Shown one piece after another: positions 1-7,475 of a stretch of 9,393 nucleotides of DNA; positions within the stretch are counted from its first letter, which is position 1, and every line of letters starts with the position of its first letter. Below the pieces are notes generated by a model. That model was not told where the DNA came from and searched no databases. It saw only the letters and a program-made list of their open reading frames with translations. Made by a program: the position numbers and the translations under genes. This stretch comes from Bryobacterales bacterium. Its GTDB lineage: Bacteria > Cyanobacteriota > Vampirovibrionia > Obscuribacterales > Obscuribacteraceae. The stretch spans positions 1 through 9,393 of the forward strand of contig CAJCHQ010000667.1 in the NCBI GenBank assembly GCA_903970295.1, given 5' to 3'.

Positions 1-36
1 AAATAGAACCCTCTCTCTTCAGCGAGGCGGGACACC

Positions 37-480
37 ATGACTGATATGTTTTCACCAATAAATAGGGTCCAGACCCAATTGCCGATCGTCTCCGACCCCA
101 GATCGGAACAAGAGTCTAATCTAAATTTTCGCCCAGTCGCACAACCAAACCTCTCTCCTCAAATTAACGTGGGCGATTTTGTTGCGCTCAAATGCGAATC
201 TACAGCAAATCCGGCCACGCAACCACAGCCGAGGTTTAAGGTCGTCGGGCGCAGTGAAAAGGGCGATTTGATCGTGATAGAGGATGCGAGACTGAGGTCG
301 ATCAACGGACTTGACTTTAGATACATTCTCAATATTTCGCAATTGCGAGAGCTGATAGTCAAGCAAGAGAAGCATATGACTGATGGGGTCGAAGTCTATC
401 AGCAGATGCCTGGAGTGCATAATTTTCGTTATTGTCCAGATCTGCGCGTACTGAAGTACGAGCAGGTCACCCTGGCTTAA
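37..480 (+). CDS. Hypothetical protein, possible small beta-barrel
   Basis: I do not recognise this 147-residue protein. It has no signal peptide and no membrane segment, so it is probably cytoplasmic. The first 40 residues are polar, rich in Pro, Gln and Asn, and look disordered. Residues about 44-80 alternate hydrophobic and charged positions (VGDFVALK, then FKVVGRSEKGDLIVIED). This resembles the strand pattern of small SH3-like barrels that begin with a GDxVxLK motif, but the likeness is only by eye. The C-terminal third is mixed helix/strand with no catalytic motif. The ATG is supported by a GAGG at 24-27, nine bases upstream; a second ATG three codons later is possible. The gene converges on the hydrolase gene to its right with about 65 bp between the stops. 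Its own promoter would lie left of the window. It is real by length and ribosome-binding site; function unknown. Confidence 0.7.
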   Translation: MTDMFSPINRVQTQLPIVSDPRSEQESNLNFRPVAQPNLSPQINVGDFVALKCESTANPATQPQPRFKVVGRSEKGDLIVIEDARLRSINGLDFRYILNISQLRELIVKQEKHMTDGVEVYQQMPGVHNFRYCPDLRVLKYEQVTLA

Positions 481-499
481 GGCAATGCAACATTGATTT

Positions 500-557
500 T
501 GTCAGTCGGGCATCGAGGCTGTGTCAGCCGAGAATCGACGCTCTGTCAGTCTGGCAT
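500..557. repeat. Imperfect direct repeat, 14 bp, two copies
   Basis: TGTCAGTCGGGCAT at 500-513 recurs as TGTCAGTCTGGCAT at 544-557, with 13 of 14 bases identical. The right copy covers the last codons and stop of the hydrolase gene (Met-Pro-Asp-stop on the - strand), and the left copy would encode the same Met-Pro-Asp-stop. A small GGCTG/CAGCC hairpin (517-529) lies between them. It looks like a decayed local duplication of the gene's 3' end; function is unlikely. Confidence 0.5.
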
Positions 558-1607
558 TTTGCCGCCGAGGTCTCTTATGTCCTGGCGTATTTTTACAAGC
601 TCTTCTTTGTGCGCTGGCTTGTGAGAATCGAACCAGTCTGTGATCGCATCTACCGTCGCCGGGCGCAAGAAAGCTGTCTCGAGGAGCAAATGCCCATGAG
701 CATGCAGCCAGCGCATCGTTTGATCGGCAGAAGGTATGCGCTCTGCTAGCTTTGCCACCGAATCCGGTACCACGCATTTGTCCTCACTACCCTGAAGAAT
801 CAATACCGGCAAGTCCGTTTTAACATATTTGGCATATTTATTTGTGTGGGCGATGAAACGGTCGGTCTTGATCAGTTCAGCGAGTGTCATTTTTTTTGGT
901 ATCAGCGGATCATCCAGCATCTCCCGCACTATGTTTGGGTCGTTTGAAACAAGCTCATTGATAAATGTTCCGAGTTTTACATTGAATTTTGGATCGATGA
1001 AGAAGGCGAATAACCCGGCAGCGACGACTTTGGGCTTTTTATACATAAGTGGATTAACGGTTTCGGCAGGCGCCGACATCACAAGTCCGTCGACCAGATC
1101 TGGACGCTTAGCTGCTACAGCCAGGCACATGGAAGAGCCCAAACTTTCTCCCATCAAATACAAGGGCACATCTGGATATCTTTTGCGCATCAGTTCAGCG
1201 ATGGCGATTAGATCGCCGACACTCTTTTCATAATTGACTTTCTTTTTGCAGTCTTTACCTTCGCAAAAGGTATGATCGCTATTACGGTTGCGCCCAAAGC
1301 CGCGCATGTCCGGAGCCAGTACGTAATACGAGCCAAGGGCATTTTCGGCGGCAAAAGCTCTGGCGACAATGTCATAACGAAGTCCATGTAGTGTCAATCC
1401 ATGAATTGCGAGTACCATTCCATCAGGGGGAATTTTCTTCGTCACCCATTCGTACGTTGGTAGATGAACGTTTTTCGAAATTTCACCATCTTGAACGAAA
1501 TCATAGCGTTCGCTTAGTGGTGAGGCGGCTTGCGTCACTGCAATGCTGGAAAAGAGCAGAGCAAATGTCAGGACACAAAGTTTTAAGTGCTTGATGATCG
1601 ACGTCAA
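546..1607 (-). CDS. Secreted alpha/beta hydrolase, monoacylglycerol lipase-like
   Basis: This is a serine hydrolase of the alpha/beta fold (Hydrolase_4/serine aminopeptidase S33 type), probably cleaving lipid or other esters. From the TTG start the protein is 353 residues. It opens with a basic stretch, a hydrophobic core (LCVLTFALLFSS) and a cleavage-like VTQAA, so it should be exported through Sec. Visible landmarks are the oxyanion segment AIHGLTLHG (residues about 67-75), the DMRGFG strand-turn (100-105), the nucleophile elbow GESLGSS (Ser155), a candidate acid in GSEDKCVVP (Asp276) and the histidine in HAHGHLLLE (His306). I chose the TTG at 1605-1607 because GGAGAG lies five bases upstream and the protein then starts with a clean signal peptide. 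An in-frame GTG at 1649 would add 14 residues but has no ribosome-binding site. It follows the other hydrolase gene on the same strand by 85 bp, probably in one operon. Exact substrate cannot be read from sequence. Confidence 0.88.
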   Translation of the reverse strand: MTSIIKHLKLCVLTFALLFSSIAVTQAASPLSERYDFVQDGEISKNVHLPTYEWVTKKIPPDGMVLAIHGLTLHGLRYDIVARAFAAENALGSYYVLAPDMRGFGRNRNSDHTFCEGKDCKKKVNYEKSVGDLIAIAELMRKRYPDVPLYLMGESLGSSMCLAVAAKRPDLVDGLVMSAPAETVNPLMYKKPKVVAAGLFAFFIDPKFNVKLGTFINELVSNDPNIVREMLDDPLIPKKMTLAELIKTDRFIAHTNKYAKYVKTDLPVLILQGSEDKCVVPDSVAKLAERIPSADQTMRWLHAHGHLLLETAFLRPATVDAITDWFDSHKPAHKEELVKIRQDIRDLGGKMPD

Positions 1608-1692
1608 GAATGCTCTCCACAGCCTAAATTCGAAGTGCCATCTATCCACTTAGTGATCAGTGTGCAGTCATTCTCCTACATTCGAGCGCTGA

Positions 1693-2790
1693 TTACTTGC
1701 GTTGCTCGTCGATGAATGTATATATTGCTTTCATCCACGGGTCGCGATATTCGTTGCTTTCTAAAAAAAGCTCATGTCTGGCACCTTCGTCGATGAAAAG
1801 CCTGGCGTTAGGTAATAATTGGCTCGCATTCCGCTCTTGTTTGGTATCTCCAATCACGTCCGCAGACGCTAACCCGATTAGAATTGGTGTGGCAATCGCT
1901 TTTAGGTAATAGACATCAGCCAAAATCTGGCAGGAATTGGCATACTCTTGCAGCCACTTCCAGGTCGCTCCTCCAGAACGCAGATCGGGATTAGCATTTG
2001 CCCAGGCTGCTTCTAAGCGCACCCGTTGCGGATCGTGAGAGTGGGTTGCCATTTTCGATACTTTGGTTTCGGTAACTGCCCAGTTGCCTTGATTGTCTGC
2101 GTATTCTGTGCCGTGGCCTATGAGGACTTGGAGCCAGGACATTATTCTCACCGCAAGCAGATCTTGCTTTGGTACTGTCAGAGCCGGTGCAGAAAGGATC
2201 GCTAAATCGAATGTGTGTTTGTGATCGTGCAGATATCTAAGGGCGATATTACTGCCGAGAGAGTGTGCCACTAGAATGATCGGTTTGACTTTTCTGGGCA
2301 CGATTGTACTGACGAATTGGTCGAGATCGCCGACATCTTGCGCGAAACCGAGCGAGTATGCACGTTCGCGATCGATCAGATATCGATCTGATCCGCCTTC
2401 GCCGCGCCAATCCATCTCCCAGACGCTATAGCCGTGACTGACGAAATCGGTGATCGATTCGTAATAGACCTCGGCAAATTCGGTGAAACCAGTCACCAGC
2501 ACAATTGTGCCTTTAGCTTTTGCGGCATCGACGTGACCGTATCGAATTTGAGCATTATCGCTATTGGTGAATTTCCCCCAGCGCCAACCTGGCGGATCTT
2601 TGAATCGTTTCTCTATGAGTAATTTATTGTCTCGTTCGGTTTGACTGTTTGCACGGGCAGAGACTGGCACAGATCCGACTTGACCACTTCTCTGGGCATA
2701 GACCTGCACGAAGAGATTTTGCGGAAGCCCGCTGAGTATGACCGTCGCGATCAATAAGTGATGGAAAAACTTTGGATAGATATTATTCAT
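1693..2790 (-). CDS. Secreted alpha/beta hydrolase, lysophospholipase L2-like
   Basis: This 365-residue protein is a second alpha/beta hydrolase. Its core resembles PldB-type lysophospholipases and monoacylglycerol lipases (Hydrolase_4), so a lipid ester substrate is likely but unproven. Residues 8-32 form a signal peptide (hydrophobic LLIATVILSGL, then VYA before QRS), which points to export. Residues 33-75 are a polar linker. The core holds TIVLVTGFTEFAEVYYE (95-111), MDWRGEGGSDR (126-136), the nucleophile elbow AHSLGSN (Ser177), a candidate acid Asp311 in LASADV, and His339 in GARHELFLE. The usual HG of the oxyanion loop is TG here, as is tolerated in PldB relatives. The ATG has no obvious Shine-Dalgarno, but a TATAAT lies 26 bases upstream. 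The gene is divergent from the MFS transporter and upstream of the other hydrolase. Two exported relatives side by side suggest a lipid-scavenging pair, though they are not near-identical and so not a recent duplication. Confidence 0.88.
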   Translation of the reverse strand: MNNIYPKFFHHLLIATVILSGLPQNLFVQVYAQRSGQVGSVPVSARANSQTERDNKLLIEKRFKDPPGWRWGKFTNSDNAQIRYGHVDAAKAKGTIVLVTGFTEFAEVYYESITDFVSHGYSVWEMDWRGEGGSDRYLIDRERAYSLGFAQDVGDLDQFVSTIVPRKVKPIILVAHSLGSNIALRYLHDHKHTFDLAILSAPALTVPKQDLLAVRIMSWLQVLIGHGTEYADNQGNWAVTETKVSKMATHSHDPQRVRLEAAWANANPDLRSGGATWKWLQEYANSCQILADVYYLKAIATPILIGLASADVIGDTKQERNASQLLPNARLFIDEGARHELFLESNEYRDPWMKAIYTFIDEQRK

Positions 2791-2815
2791 AAGATTTATG
2801 CAATTGGCCGTTCAG

Positions 2816-2821
2816 ATTATA
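2816..2821 (-). promoter_or_regulatory. Candidate -10 box for the hydrolase operon
   Basis: On the - strand a perfect TATAAT sits at 2821-2816, giving a predicted transcript start about 18 bases before the ATG of the lysophospholipase-like gene. I see no good TTGACA at 17 bp, so either the promoter depends on an activator or the match is fortuitous. It lies within the 95-bp spacer between this gene and the divergent transporter gene, so one regulator could act on both. Confidence 0.4.
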
Positions 2822-2885
2822 AAGCAGTCGAATTCTCATCCCTTGCTGACTAGCGACGAGAGCGAATTAGTGGGAAACTGAAGCA

Positions 2886-4124
2886 ATGCTGCAAGAAACT
2901 CAGAATTTGGACAAGCTGCCTAGTTCGGGTAAGAATCGAGCGCTTCTGCCCGCTTTTACGATTTCGCTGGTCGATTTTCTCGGGATGACCATAATCATTC
3001 CCTTGTTGCCGTTCTATGCTGAAAAGTACGGTGCTACTCCATTCGTCGTTGGTTTGCTTGTATCCGTGTTCGCATTGTGCCAACTTGTCGGTGGCCCGAT
3101 ACTGGGAAAGCTTTCAGATGTTCTTGGCCGCAAACCTCTGCTCGTCATCAGTCAGCTGGGCACATTCATCGGCTTTGTCATTTTGGCGATAGCACCGAAC
3201 ATTTGGTTCGTTTTTTTATCGCGCATCATTGATGGTATCACCGCCGGCAATGTATCTCTGATACAAGCGCACATCTCAGATACTACGGAGCCGGAAGAAC
3301 GAGCTAAATCTTTTGGTTATCTCGGTATGGCCTTTGGCATCGGTTTTTTTATCGGACCGGCAATTTCGGGTTACTTATCCCAATTCAACTATCAGTATCC
3401 AATTTACGTAGCCGCAGCTTTATCTCTAGTCAGCATTCTTTTTACCTTTTTGTTTATGCCGTCGAAAGCCAAACACTTAAAAGATGAACATCGAAGAAAT
3501 TCATCCAAGCTGTTTGACCTATCAATTTACGGCAAATTTTTTCGACAACCGTTTCTGGCCGAATCGCTCTATCAGTGGCTTCTCTATTCCTTTGCATTTG
3601 CTGTCTTTACGTCTGGCTTTGCTCTGTTTGCTGAGCGGCAATATTCTCATTTGCCCGAATACCACTTCGGTGTGCGCCAGGTTGGATATGTTCTGTCGTA
3701 CGTAGGTTTTCTAGGAATAATTTTGCCGGCAACTCTGACCGGCCCTTTGACTAAGAAATTGGGCGATCACAGAACAGTGCAAATCAGCCTGCTCTCTCTG
3801 ATGATCGGTTATGGAATGCTTGCCTTCACTCACGGTATCATTGGCTTAGCGATCTCGTGCACCTTTTCGTCATTCGGCGGCAGCATGGCCCGTCCCGTGC
3901 TGACCAGCGTAATCACAAAGTACGCTCCCCGCTCTGAGCAAGGTGCCGTCCTTGGTGTAACGCAGTCTTTGATGTCGCTGGCGCAAATTATCTCGCCGCT
4001 TATTTCTGGACTGCTCATCGGGCATGACTGGCTTGCGGCCTGGTCGCTTTTAGCGGGCGCCTTTTGTGCTTTAGGTTTAGCTTTCAGCTTGATTCGCCGA
4101 AAAGACACTGGCTTGCCCGGTTAA
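2886..4124 (+). CDS. MFS transporter, TetA/DHA1-type drug efflux
   Basis: This 412-residue inner-membrane protein belongs to the major facilitator superfamily, in the 12-segment drug:proton antiporter group (DHA1, the TetA/multidrug branch). Segment 1 (about 24-43) carries the conserved Asp30 followed by a Pro-rich end (IIIPLLPFY). Between segments 2 and 3 is the signature motif A, GKLSDVLGRKP (74-84). Segment 5 holds the GIGFFIGPAISG antiporter-type motif (151-162). A charged loop at 192-225 separates the two halves. Near segment 11 is APRSEQGAVLGVTQSL (347-362), also typical of TetA relatives. The length matches the family. The substrate cannot be inferred; a generic efflux pump for hydrophobic compounds is most likely, and tetracycline resistance should not be assumed. 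The ATG has only a weak GGGA upstream at poor spacing. The gene is divergent from the hydrolases and converges on the DUF4286 gene with 34 bp between stops. Confidence 0.92.
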   Translation: MLQETQNLDKLPSSGKNRALLPAFTISLVDFLGMTIIIPLLPFYAEKYGATPFVVGLLVSVFALCQLVGGPILGKLSDVLGRKPLLVISQLGTFIGFVILAIAPNIWFVFLSRIIDGITAGNVSLIQAHISDTTEPEERAKSFGYLGMAFGIGFFIGPAISGYLSQFNYQYPIYVAAALSLVSILFTFLFMPSKAKHLKDEHRRNSSKLFDLSIYGKFFRQPFLAESLYQWLLYSFAFAVFTSGFALFAERQYSHLPEYHFGVRQVGYVLSYVGFLGIILPATLTGPLTKKLGDHRTVQISLLSLMIGYGMLAFTHGIIGLAISCTFSSFGGSMARPVLTSVITKYAPRSEQGAVLGVTQSLMSLAQIISPLISGLLIGHDWLAAWSLLAGAFCALGLAFSLIRRKDTGLPG

Positions 4125-4158
4125 ATTTTTGTTTGATCGTATTGATGGCTGGTGTTAT

Positions 4159-4521
4159 TTAAGTGCTACTGCTGGCTGATTCGGGCTCGTCATAGGGAGA
4201 TCCGAGAACACTCAACAAATTGAGAACGCGACGTGTAGCAGAGAACTTATCTCCGAACTGATCGATTGCTTCCTGGTGATTTTTTTGCGCATGATTTTGC
4301 AAGTAATCTTGCAGCAGTTCTTTGTTCTCTACCAAGTATTGGATTGACCATAGTGTCTTGCCATCAGGTTTACGGTCTTCATCCTCAGGCAGTCTGAAGA
4401 ACCACTGAGCGGCCTTGAAGCCTTTATATTCGAGCATTTTCGAGATGTGTTCAGTTAACCAGCCGGCGACTTTATAGTTGATCGATTCGTCTACTTCGAT
4501 ATTCACTTCGTAAATCAACAT
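4159..4521 (-). CDS. DUF4286 family protein
   Basis: This small soluble protein (120 residues) fits DUF4286, a family of about 100 residues with a ferredoxin-like, dimeric alpha+beta-barrel look and no known function. The recognisable parts are the opening strand MLIYEVNIEVDE, then a WLTEHISKMLEYKGFKAA helix-to-strand stretch, SIQYLVENKELLQDYL, and NHAQKNHQEAIDQFGDKFSATRRVLNLL, which is the family's closing pattern. The last 15 residues are an acidic/Ser-rich tail beyond the family core. The start is the ATG at 4519-4521: GAGGAG lies seven bases upstream. A TTG five codons earlier overlaps that GAGGAG and is less likely. The gene follows the tail-anchored protein gene by about 80 bp on the same strand, so the two may be co-transcribed. 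It converges on the MFS gene. Confidence 0.85.
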   Translation of the reverse strand: MLIYEVNIEVDESINYKVAGWLTEHISKMLEYKGFKAAQWFFRLPEDEDRKPDGKTLWSIQYLVENKELLQDYLQNHAQKNHQEAIDQFGDKFSATRRVLNLLSVLGSPYDEPESASSST

Positions 4522-4602
4522 GTGATTGCTCCTCAACTGATCACGCTAGTCTCTTCAGCGCGACACGCCTCACCGACTTTGGGTGCGACAAACATGGGCA
4601 AT

Positions 4603-4920
4603 TTAAAGGTACATGTAAGCGACCACGGCCATGAGCAACAAGATACTGAGTGCCGCGACCACCAACAAAATGCCATTGACGTCCCTCAGATAGCGCATAT
4701 CATTTTTTTGCTTACGCCAGGTGTGGTGTTCCACATCGACGCGCTCGCTAAAGTCTGTTTGCACTTTTTCGCGAGCCATTTTTGCTTCTAAAAGTGCCAG
4801 GCGCAATCGGAGCATAGCTTCTTCGCTCGGTGCATCTGGGATGAACTGCAGGCGAGCTGGAATAGCGCCGGTCTCATGTTCCAGCAAAGAGTAATCATCG
4901 TCAATCGGTAACTCTGACAT
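4603..4920 (-). CDS. Small tail-anchored membrane protein, unknown function
   Basis: I do not recognise this protein. From the ATG at 4920 it is 105 residues. The N-terminal 30 residues are acidic (SELPIDDDYSLLEHE). Residues about 31-60 are a helical stretch rich in Leu, Ala, Arg and Glu (EEAMLRLRLALLEAKMAREK) that may form a short coiled coil. After a charged patch (HHTWRKQKNDMRYLRD), the last 24 residues form one membrane helix (ILLVVAALSILLLMAVVAYMYL) ending at the stop. Positive charges just before the helix suggest the N-terminal domain faces the cytoplasm. A GTG 13 codons upstream is an alternative start; neither has a clear ribosome-binding site. It is followed by the DUF4286 gene on the same strand and is divergent from ppk1. 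The clear domain layout and reading frame make it likely to be real. Confidence 0.65.
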   Translation of the reverse strand: MSELPIDDDYSLLEHETGAIPARLQFIPDAPSEEAMLRLRLALLEAKMAREKVQTDFSERVDVEHHTWRKQKNDMRYLRDVNGILLVVAALSILLLMAVVAYMYL

Positions 4921-5249
4921 GGTTAGTAATGATATGGGATCGGGGACCCAAAGAGGCACATAGAATCATGACACGAAGATACCCGCTTTGCAACTTAATT
5001 CTCGGCGTCAATTTGCCCTTGAATCGCCCGAAATCGGCAATAGCATGGGGTCGATTTTCTTGGCTTCTACCTGTTTTGTCGAAATCTCACCGATATCGGT
5101 GAGTTTTCCCAGATAAAAAGCGTCGCAATGAAACGAAATGAGCGAAAGCTGCACAGGCGCAGCCATACGTGCTTTGGGGCGGGTTCCGCGACGGGAAAGT
5201 CAAGAAGTGTTTTGCCTCCGCCACCTGACACTTCGATTACAATTAAAAG
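4921..5249. other. 329-bp divergent intergenic region before ppk1
   Basis: This spacer separates the tail-anchored protein gene from ppk1. It holds the palindrome at 5081-5108, a small GCTGC/GCAGC hairpin at 5148-5163, a TACAAT -10-like hexamer at 5238-5243, and a 44-codon open frame at 4968-5102 preceded by AAGAGG. I see no recognised riboswitch, no tRNA and no cyanobacterial-type PHO-box repeats. Confidence 0.5.
5081..5108. promoter_or_regulatory. 28-bp interrupted palindrome, operator or hairpin
   Basis: CTCACCGATATCGGTGAG at 5086-5103 is a perfect 18-bp palindrome. It is flanked by GAAA at 5081-5084 and TTTC at 5105-5108, which also pair, with one T/T mismatch on each side. As DNA it has the shape of a dimeric repressor site. 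As RNA it could fold CTCACCG-ATAT-CGGTGAG followed by TTTT, similar to a terminator on the + strand. It lies in the 329-bp divergent spacer, about 147 bp before the ppk1 start. Its role is not known. Confidence 0.5.
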
Positions 5250-7475
5250 ATGACGTCGTCAAAAACCCGAGAAAAACTGGACGGCACGGACGAGCCGGAA
5301 GAATCGGCAAGCAATGAAACCCGGAGTCGCAAGACCCTGGATTTTGCGCTTCCGGACGCTGGCCAGACGGGCGAAATCCAGTCTCTCGAAGATACTTCTC
5401 TCTACATCAACCGAGAGCTCAGTCTGCTGGCCTTTCAGAGGCGGGTGCTGGAAGAAGCTCGGGACGAGGCTAATCCGCTTCTAGAACGATTTAAATTCCT
5501 CTCGATTGTCGGTTCGAATATCGAGGAATTTTTCATGGTCAGAGTTGCTGGTTTGAAGCGTCAGCTGGAATCGGGTATTGCCGCTGTCGGTCCGGACGGG
5601 TTGACGCCTATCGAGCAGCTGGAATCAGTTCGCGTCGAAGTCAAAGAGCTGCTCGAGTCAGCTCACGACTGCCTGGTCAACTCTTTAATGCCGGCTTTGC
5701 AGCAAGCCAACATTCATATTTATCGCTACGAGGAACTGAGTGCTGAACAGCGCACTCAAGTGCAGGCGTATTTTCTGCAGAGTATCTTTCCAGTTTTGAC
5801 TCCATTGGCTTTCGACCCTGGCCATCCTTTTCCGCATATTTCGAACCTCAGTTTGAACGAAGCGATCCTGATTTTGGACAACAAAGGGGAAGAACGTTTT
5901 GCCCGCGTAAAAATTCCAGACACTCTTCCCCAACTAATTGCAGTCGACCGGCCAGAGCTGAGTACGGCCAAACAATCGCTTTTGATTAGGCAAGAGTCTT
6001 TCATCTGGTTAGATGATTTGATTCGCGCCAATCTCGACGTCTTGTTTCCAGGTATGACTGTTCTCGAGTCCCATCCATTCCACGTAACGCGCGATGGCGA
6101 ATTGGAAATTCAAGAGTGGGAAGCAGAAGATCTTCTAGAAACGACCGAGCAAGGCATTCGTCAGAGGCGCTTCGGAGACGTCGTCAGGCTGACGGTGGAC
6201 CTCGGTATGCCAGAGCCTCTCCTGGAGATTCTGACTAGCAACCTCGAGATCGAACCGGTAGATGTTTATCGCGTGCAAGGTCGATTCCCGCTCAGCAATC
6301 TAAAACATATTTTCGCCTTAGATCGCGCGGAGTTGAAAGATCCCCCGTTCTTGCCGATGTTCCCTTCAGTTTTGAATCCCGACACCGCCGAAGAAGATGC
6401 CTTTGCCGCGATCAGAAAGCGCGACATTCTTCTCCATCATCCTTTTGATTCGTTTGCGCCCGTTGTTAATTTCCTCAATCTCGCCGCTCGTGATCCGAAT
6501 GTGCTCGCGATCAAAATGACTCTCTACAGAGTCGGTCGAAACTCGCCAGTCGTCGAGGCATTGCTCGACGCCATGCGACATGGGAAGCAAGTTGCCGTTT
6601 TGGTAGAACTGAAGGCTCGTTTCGACGAAGAGAGCAATATTGAATGGGCGAAGGCTCTGGAAAAAGAAGGAGTCCATGTCGTCTATGGATTGCTGGGACT
6701 TAAAATTCACTCTAAAGTCGCCCTTGTTGTTCGCCGTGAAGGTGAAGCGATTAGACGTTACGTGCACCTTGGCACTGGGAACTACAATCCAGTGACGGCG
6801 CATCTTTACACCGATCTTGGTTTGTTCACCTGTGATGACGAAATCGGTTCGGATGTGACTGACCTCTTCAATTATTTGACCGGCTATTCCGCCAAGAAAG
6901 ATTATCGGAAATTGCTTGTGGCCCCCATTAACTTGCGCGAGCAAATCGAATTTTGTATTCGGCGTGAGATTGAAAATCATAAAGAAGGAAACAGCGGACA
7001 CCTGATTTTCAAGCTCAATGCAATTGTCGACCCGGGCATGATTCAGCTGCTGTATGAGGCATCCCGAGCCGGGGTCAAGGTCGATTTGATCGTGCGCGGC
7101 GCCTGTTGTCTGAGACCTGGCATTCCGGGCGTGAGCGAAAATATTATTGTGCGCAGCATCGTGGGCAGATTTCTCGAACACAGCCGCATTTATTACTTCC
7201 GCAATGGTGGCAAAGAAGAGGTCTACCTCGGCAGTGCCGACCTGATGCCTCGCAACCTCTACCGTCGGGTCGAGGTCATGTTCCCGATTCGCGATCCACG
7301 CCTGGCTGCCTATGTGCGTGACGACATTCTCAACACTTATATGGCAGACCACGTCAAGTCGCGTGAGATGCTTCCCGATGGCACTTACGTCAGGTGTCAA
7401 GCAAAAGCCGAGTATGAGTGCATAAATAGCCAGCTGTCTTTTATCGGCCGCAAGCCACCATGGGAACTGACCTAG
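5250..7475 (+). CDS. ppk1: Polyphosphate kinase 1
   Basis: PPK1 transfers the terminal phosphate of ATP reversibly onto inorganic polyphosphate through a phosphohistidine intermediate, usually at the inner face of the membrane. The core begins at about residue 51 with LYINRELSLLAFQRRVLEEA and SNIEEFFMVRVAGLKRQ, the family's N-terminal and head domains. All catalytic residues are present at a constant offset of 52 from E. coli PPK as I recall it: Arg427 (LYRVGR) and Arg457 (KARFDEE) for metal/phosphate, His487 in KIHSK as the phosphorylated histidine, His506 in HLGTGNYNP, and His644 in FLEHSR. The closing GSADLMPRNLYRRVEVMFP is also standard. At 741 residues it is about 50 longer than E. coli PPK because of an acidic, polar N-terminal extension, a common variation. 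The ATG is forced: a TAA lies in frame two codons upstream and no other start occurs before the core. No Shine-Dalgarno is visible. The gene stands alone; no ppx lies next to it. Confidence 0.97.
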   Translation: MTSSKTREKLDGTDEPEESASNETRSRKTLDFALPDAGQTGEIQSLEDTSLYINRELSLLAFQRRVLEEARDEANPLLERFKFLSIVGSNIEEFFMVRVAGLKRQLESGIAAVGPDGLTPIEQLESVRVEVKELLESAHDCLVNSLMPALQQANIHIYRYEELSAEQRTQVQAYFLQSIFPVLTPLAFDPGHPFPHISNLSLNEAILILDNKGEERFARVKIPDTLPQLIAVDRPELSTAKQSLLIRQESFIWLDDLIRANLDVLFPGMTVLESHPFHVTRDGELEIQEWEAEDLLETTEQGIRQRRFGDVVRLTVDLGMPEPLLEILTSNLEIEPVDVYRVQGRFPLSNLKHIFALDRAELKDPPFLPMFPSVLNPDTAEEDAFAAIRKRDILLHHPFDSFAPVVNFLNLAARDPNVLAIKMTLYRVGRNSPVVEALLDAMRHGKQVAVLVELKARFDEESNIEWAKALEKEGVHVVYGLLGLKIHSKVALVVRREGEAIRRYVHLGTGNYNPVTAHLYTDLGLFTCDDEIGSDVTDLFNYLTGYSAKKDYRKLLVAPINLREQIEFCIRREIENHKEGNSGHLIFKLNAIVDPGMIQLLYEASRAGVKVDLIVRGACCLRPGIPGVSENIIVRSIVGRFLEHSRIYYFRNGGKEEVYLGSADLMPRNLYRRVEVMFPIRDPRLAAYVRDDILNTYMADHVKSREMLPDGTYVRCQAKAEYECINSQLSFIGRKPPWELT

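Noticed and set aside
483..501. Terminator between gene 1 and the hydrolase (CAATG/CATTG then ATTTTG)
   Set aside because: The stem is only five mostly weak base pairs with a three-base loop, too weak to call.
432..749. 105-codon + strand frame overlapping gene 1 and the hydrolase
   Set aside because: It starts within gene 1 in another frame and runs antisense through the hydrolase's 3' end, with no ribosome-binding site.
829..1233. 134-codon + strand frame inside the first hydrolase gene
   Set aside because: It is antisense to a gene with a clear catalytic triad; the Ser-rich translation is low complexity and matches nothing I know.
2886..4124. Specific tetracycline resistance assignment for the MFS pump
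   Set aside because: The motifs are shared by the whole DHA1 group, and the sequence does not single out a tetracycline transporter class.
4522..4791. 89-codon + strand frame across the DUF4286/tail-anchored spacer
   Set aside because: Most of it is antisense to the tail-anchored protein's membrane and linker region. The membrane-helix layout on the - strand is more convincing.
5148..5210. Possible riboswitch before ppk1
   Set aside because: There is a GCTGC/GCAGC hairpin and a G-rich stretch, but I could not match it to the conserved core of c-di-GMP, cobalamin, fluoride or other classes I know.
6366..7400. 344-codon open frame antisense to ppk1
   Set aside because: It lies wholly within ppk1, which is certain from its catalytic motifs. 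Its translation has no recognisable domain, and long antisense frames are a common by-product of codon bias.
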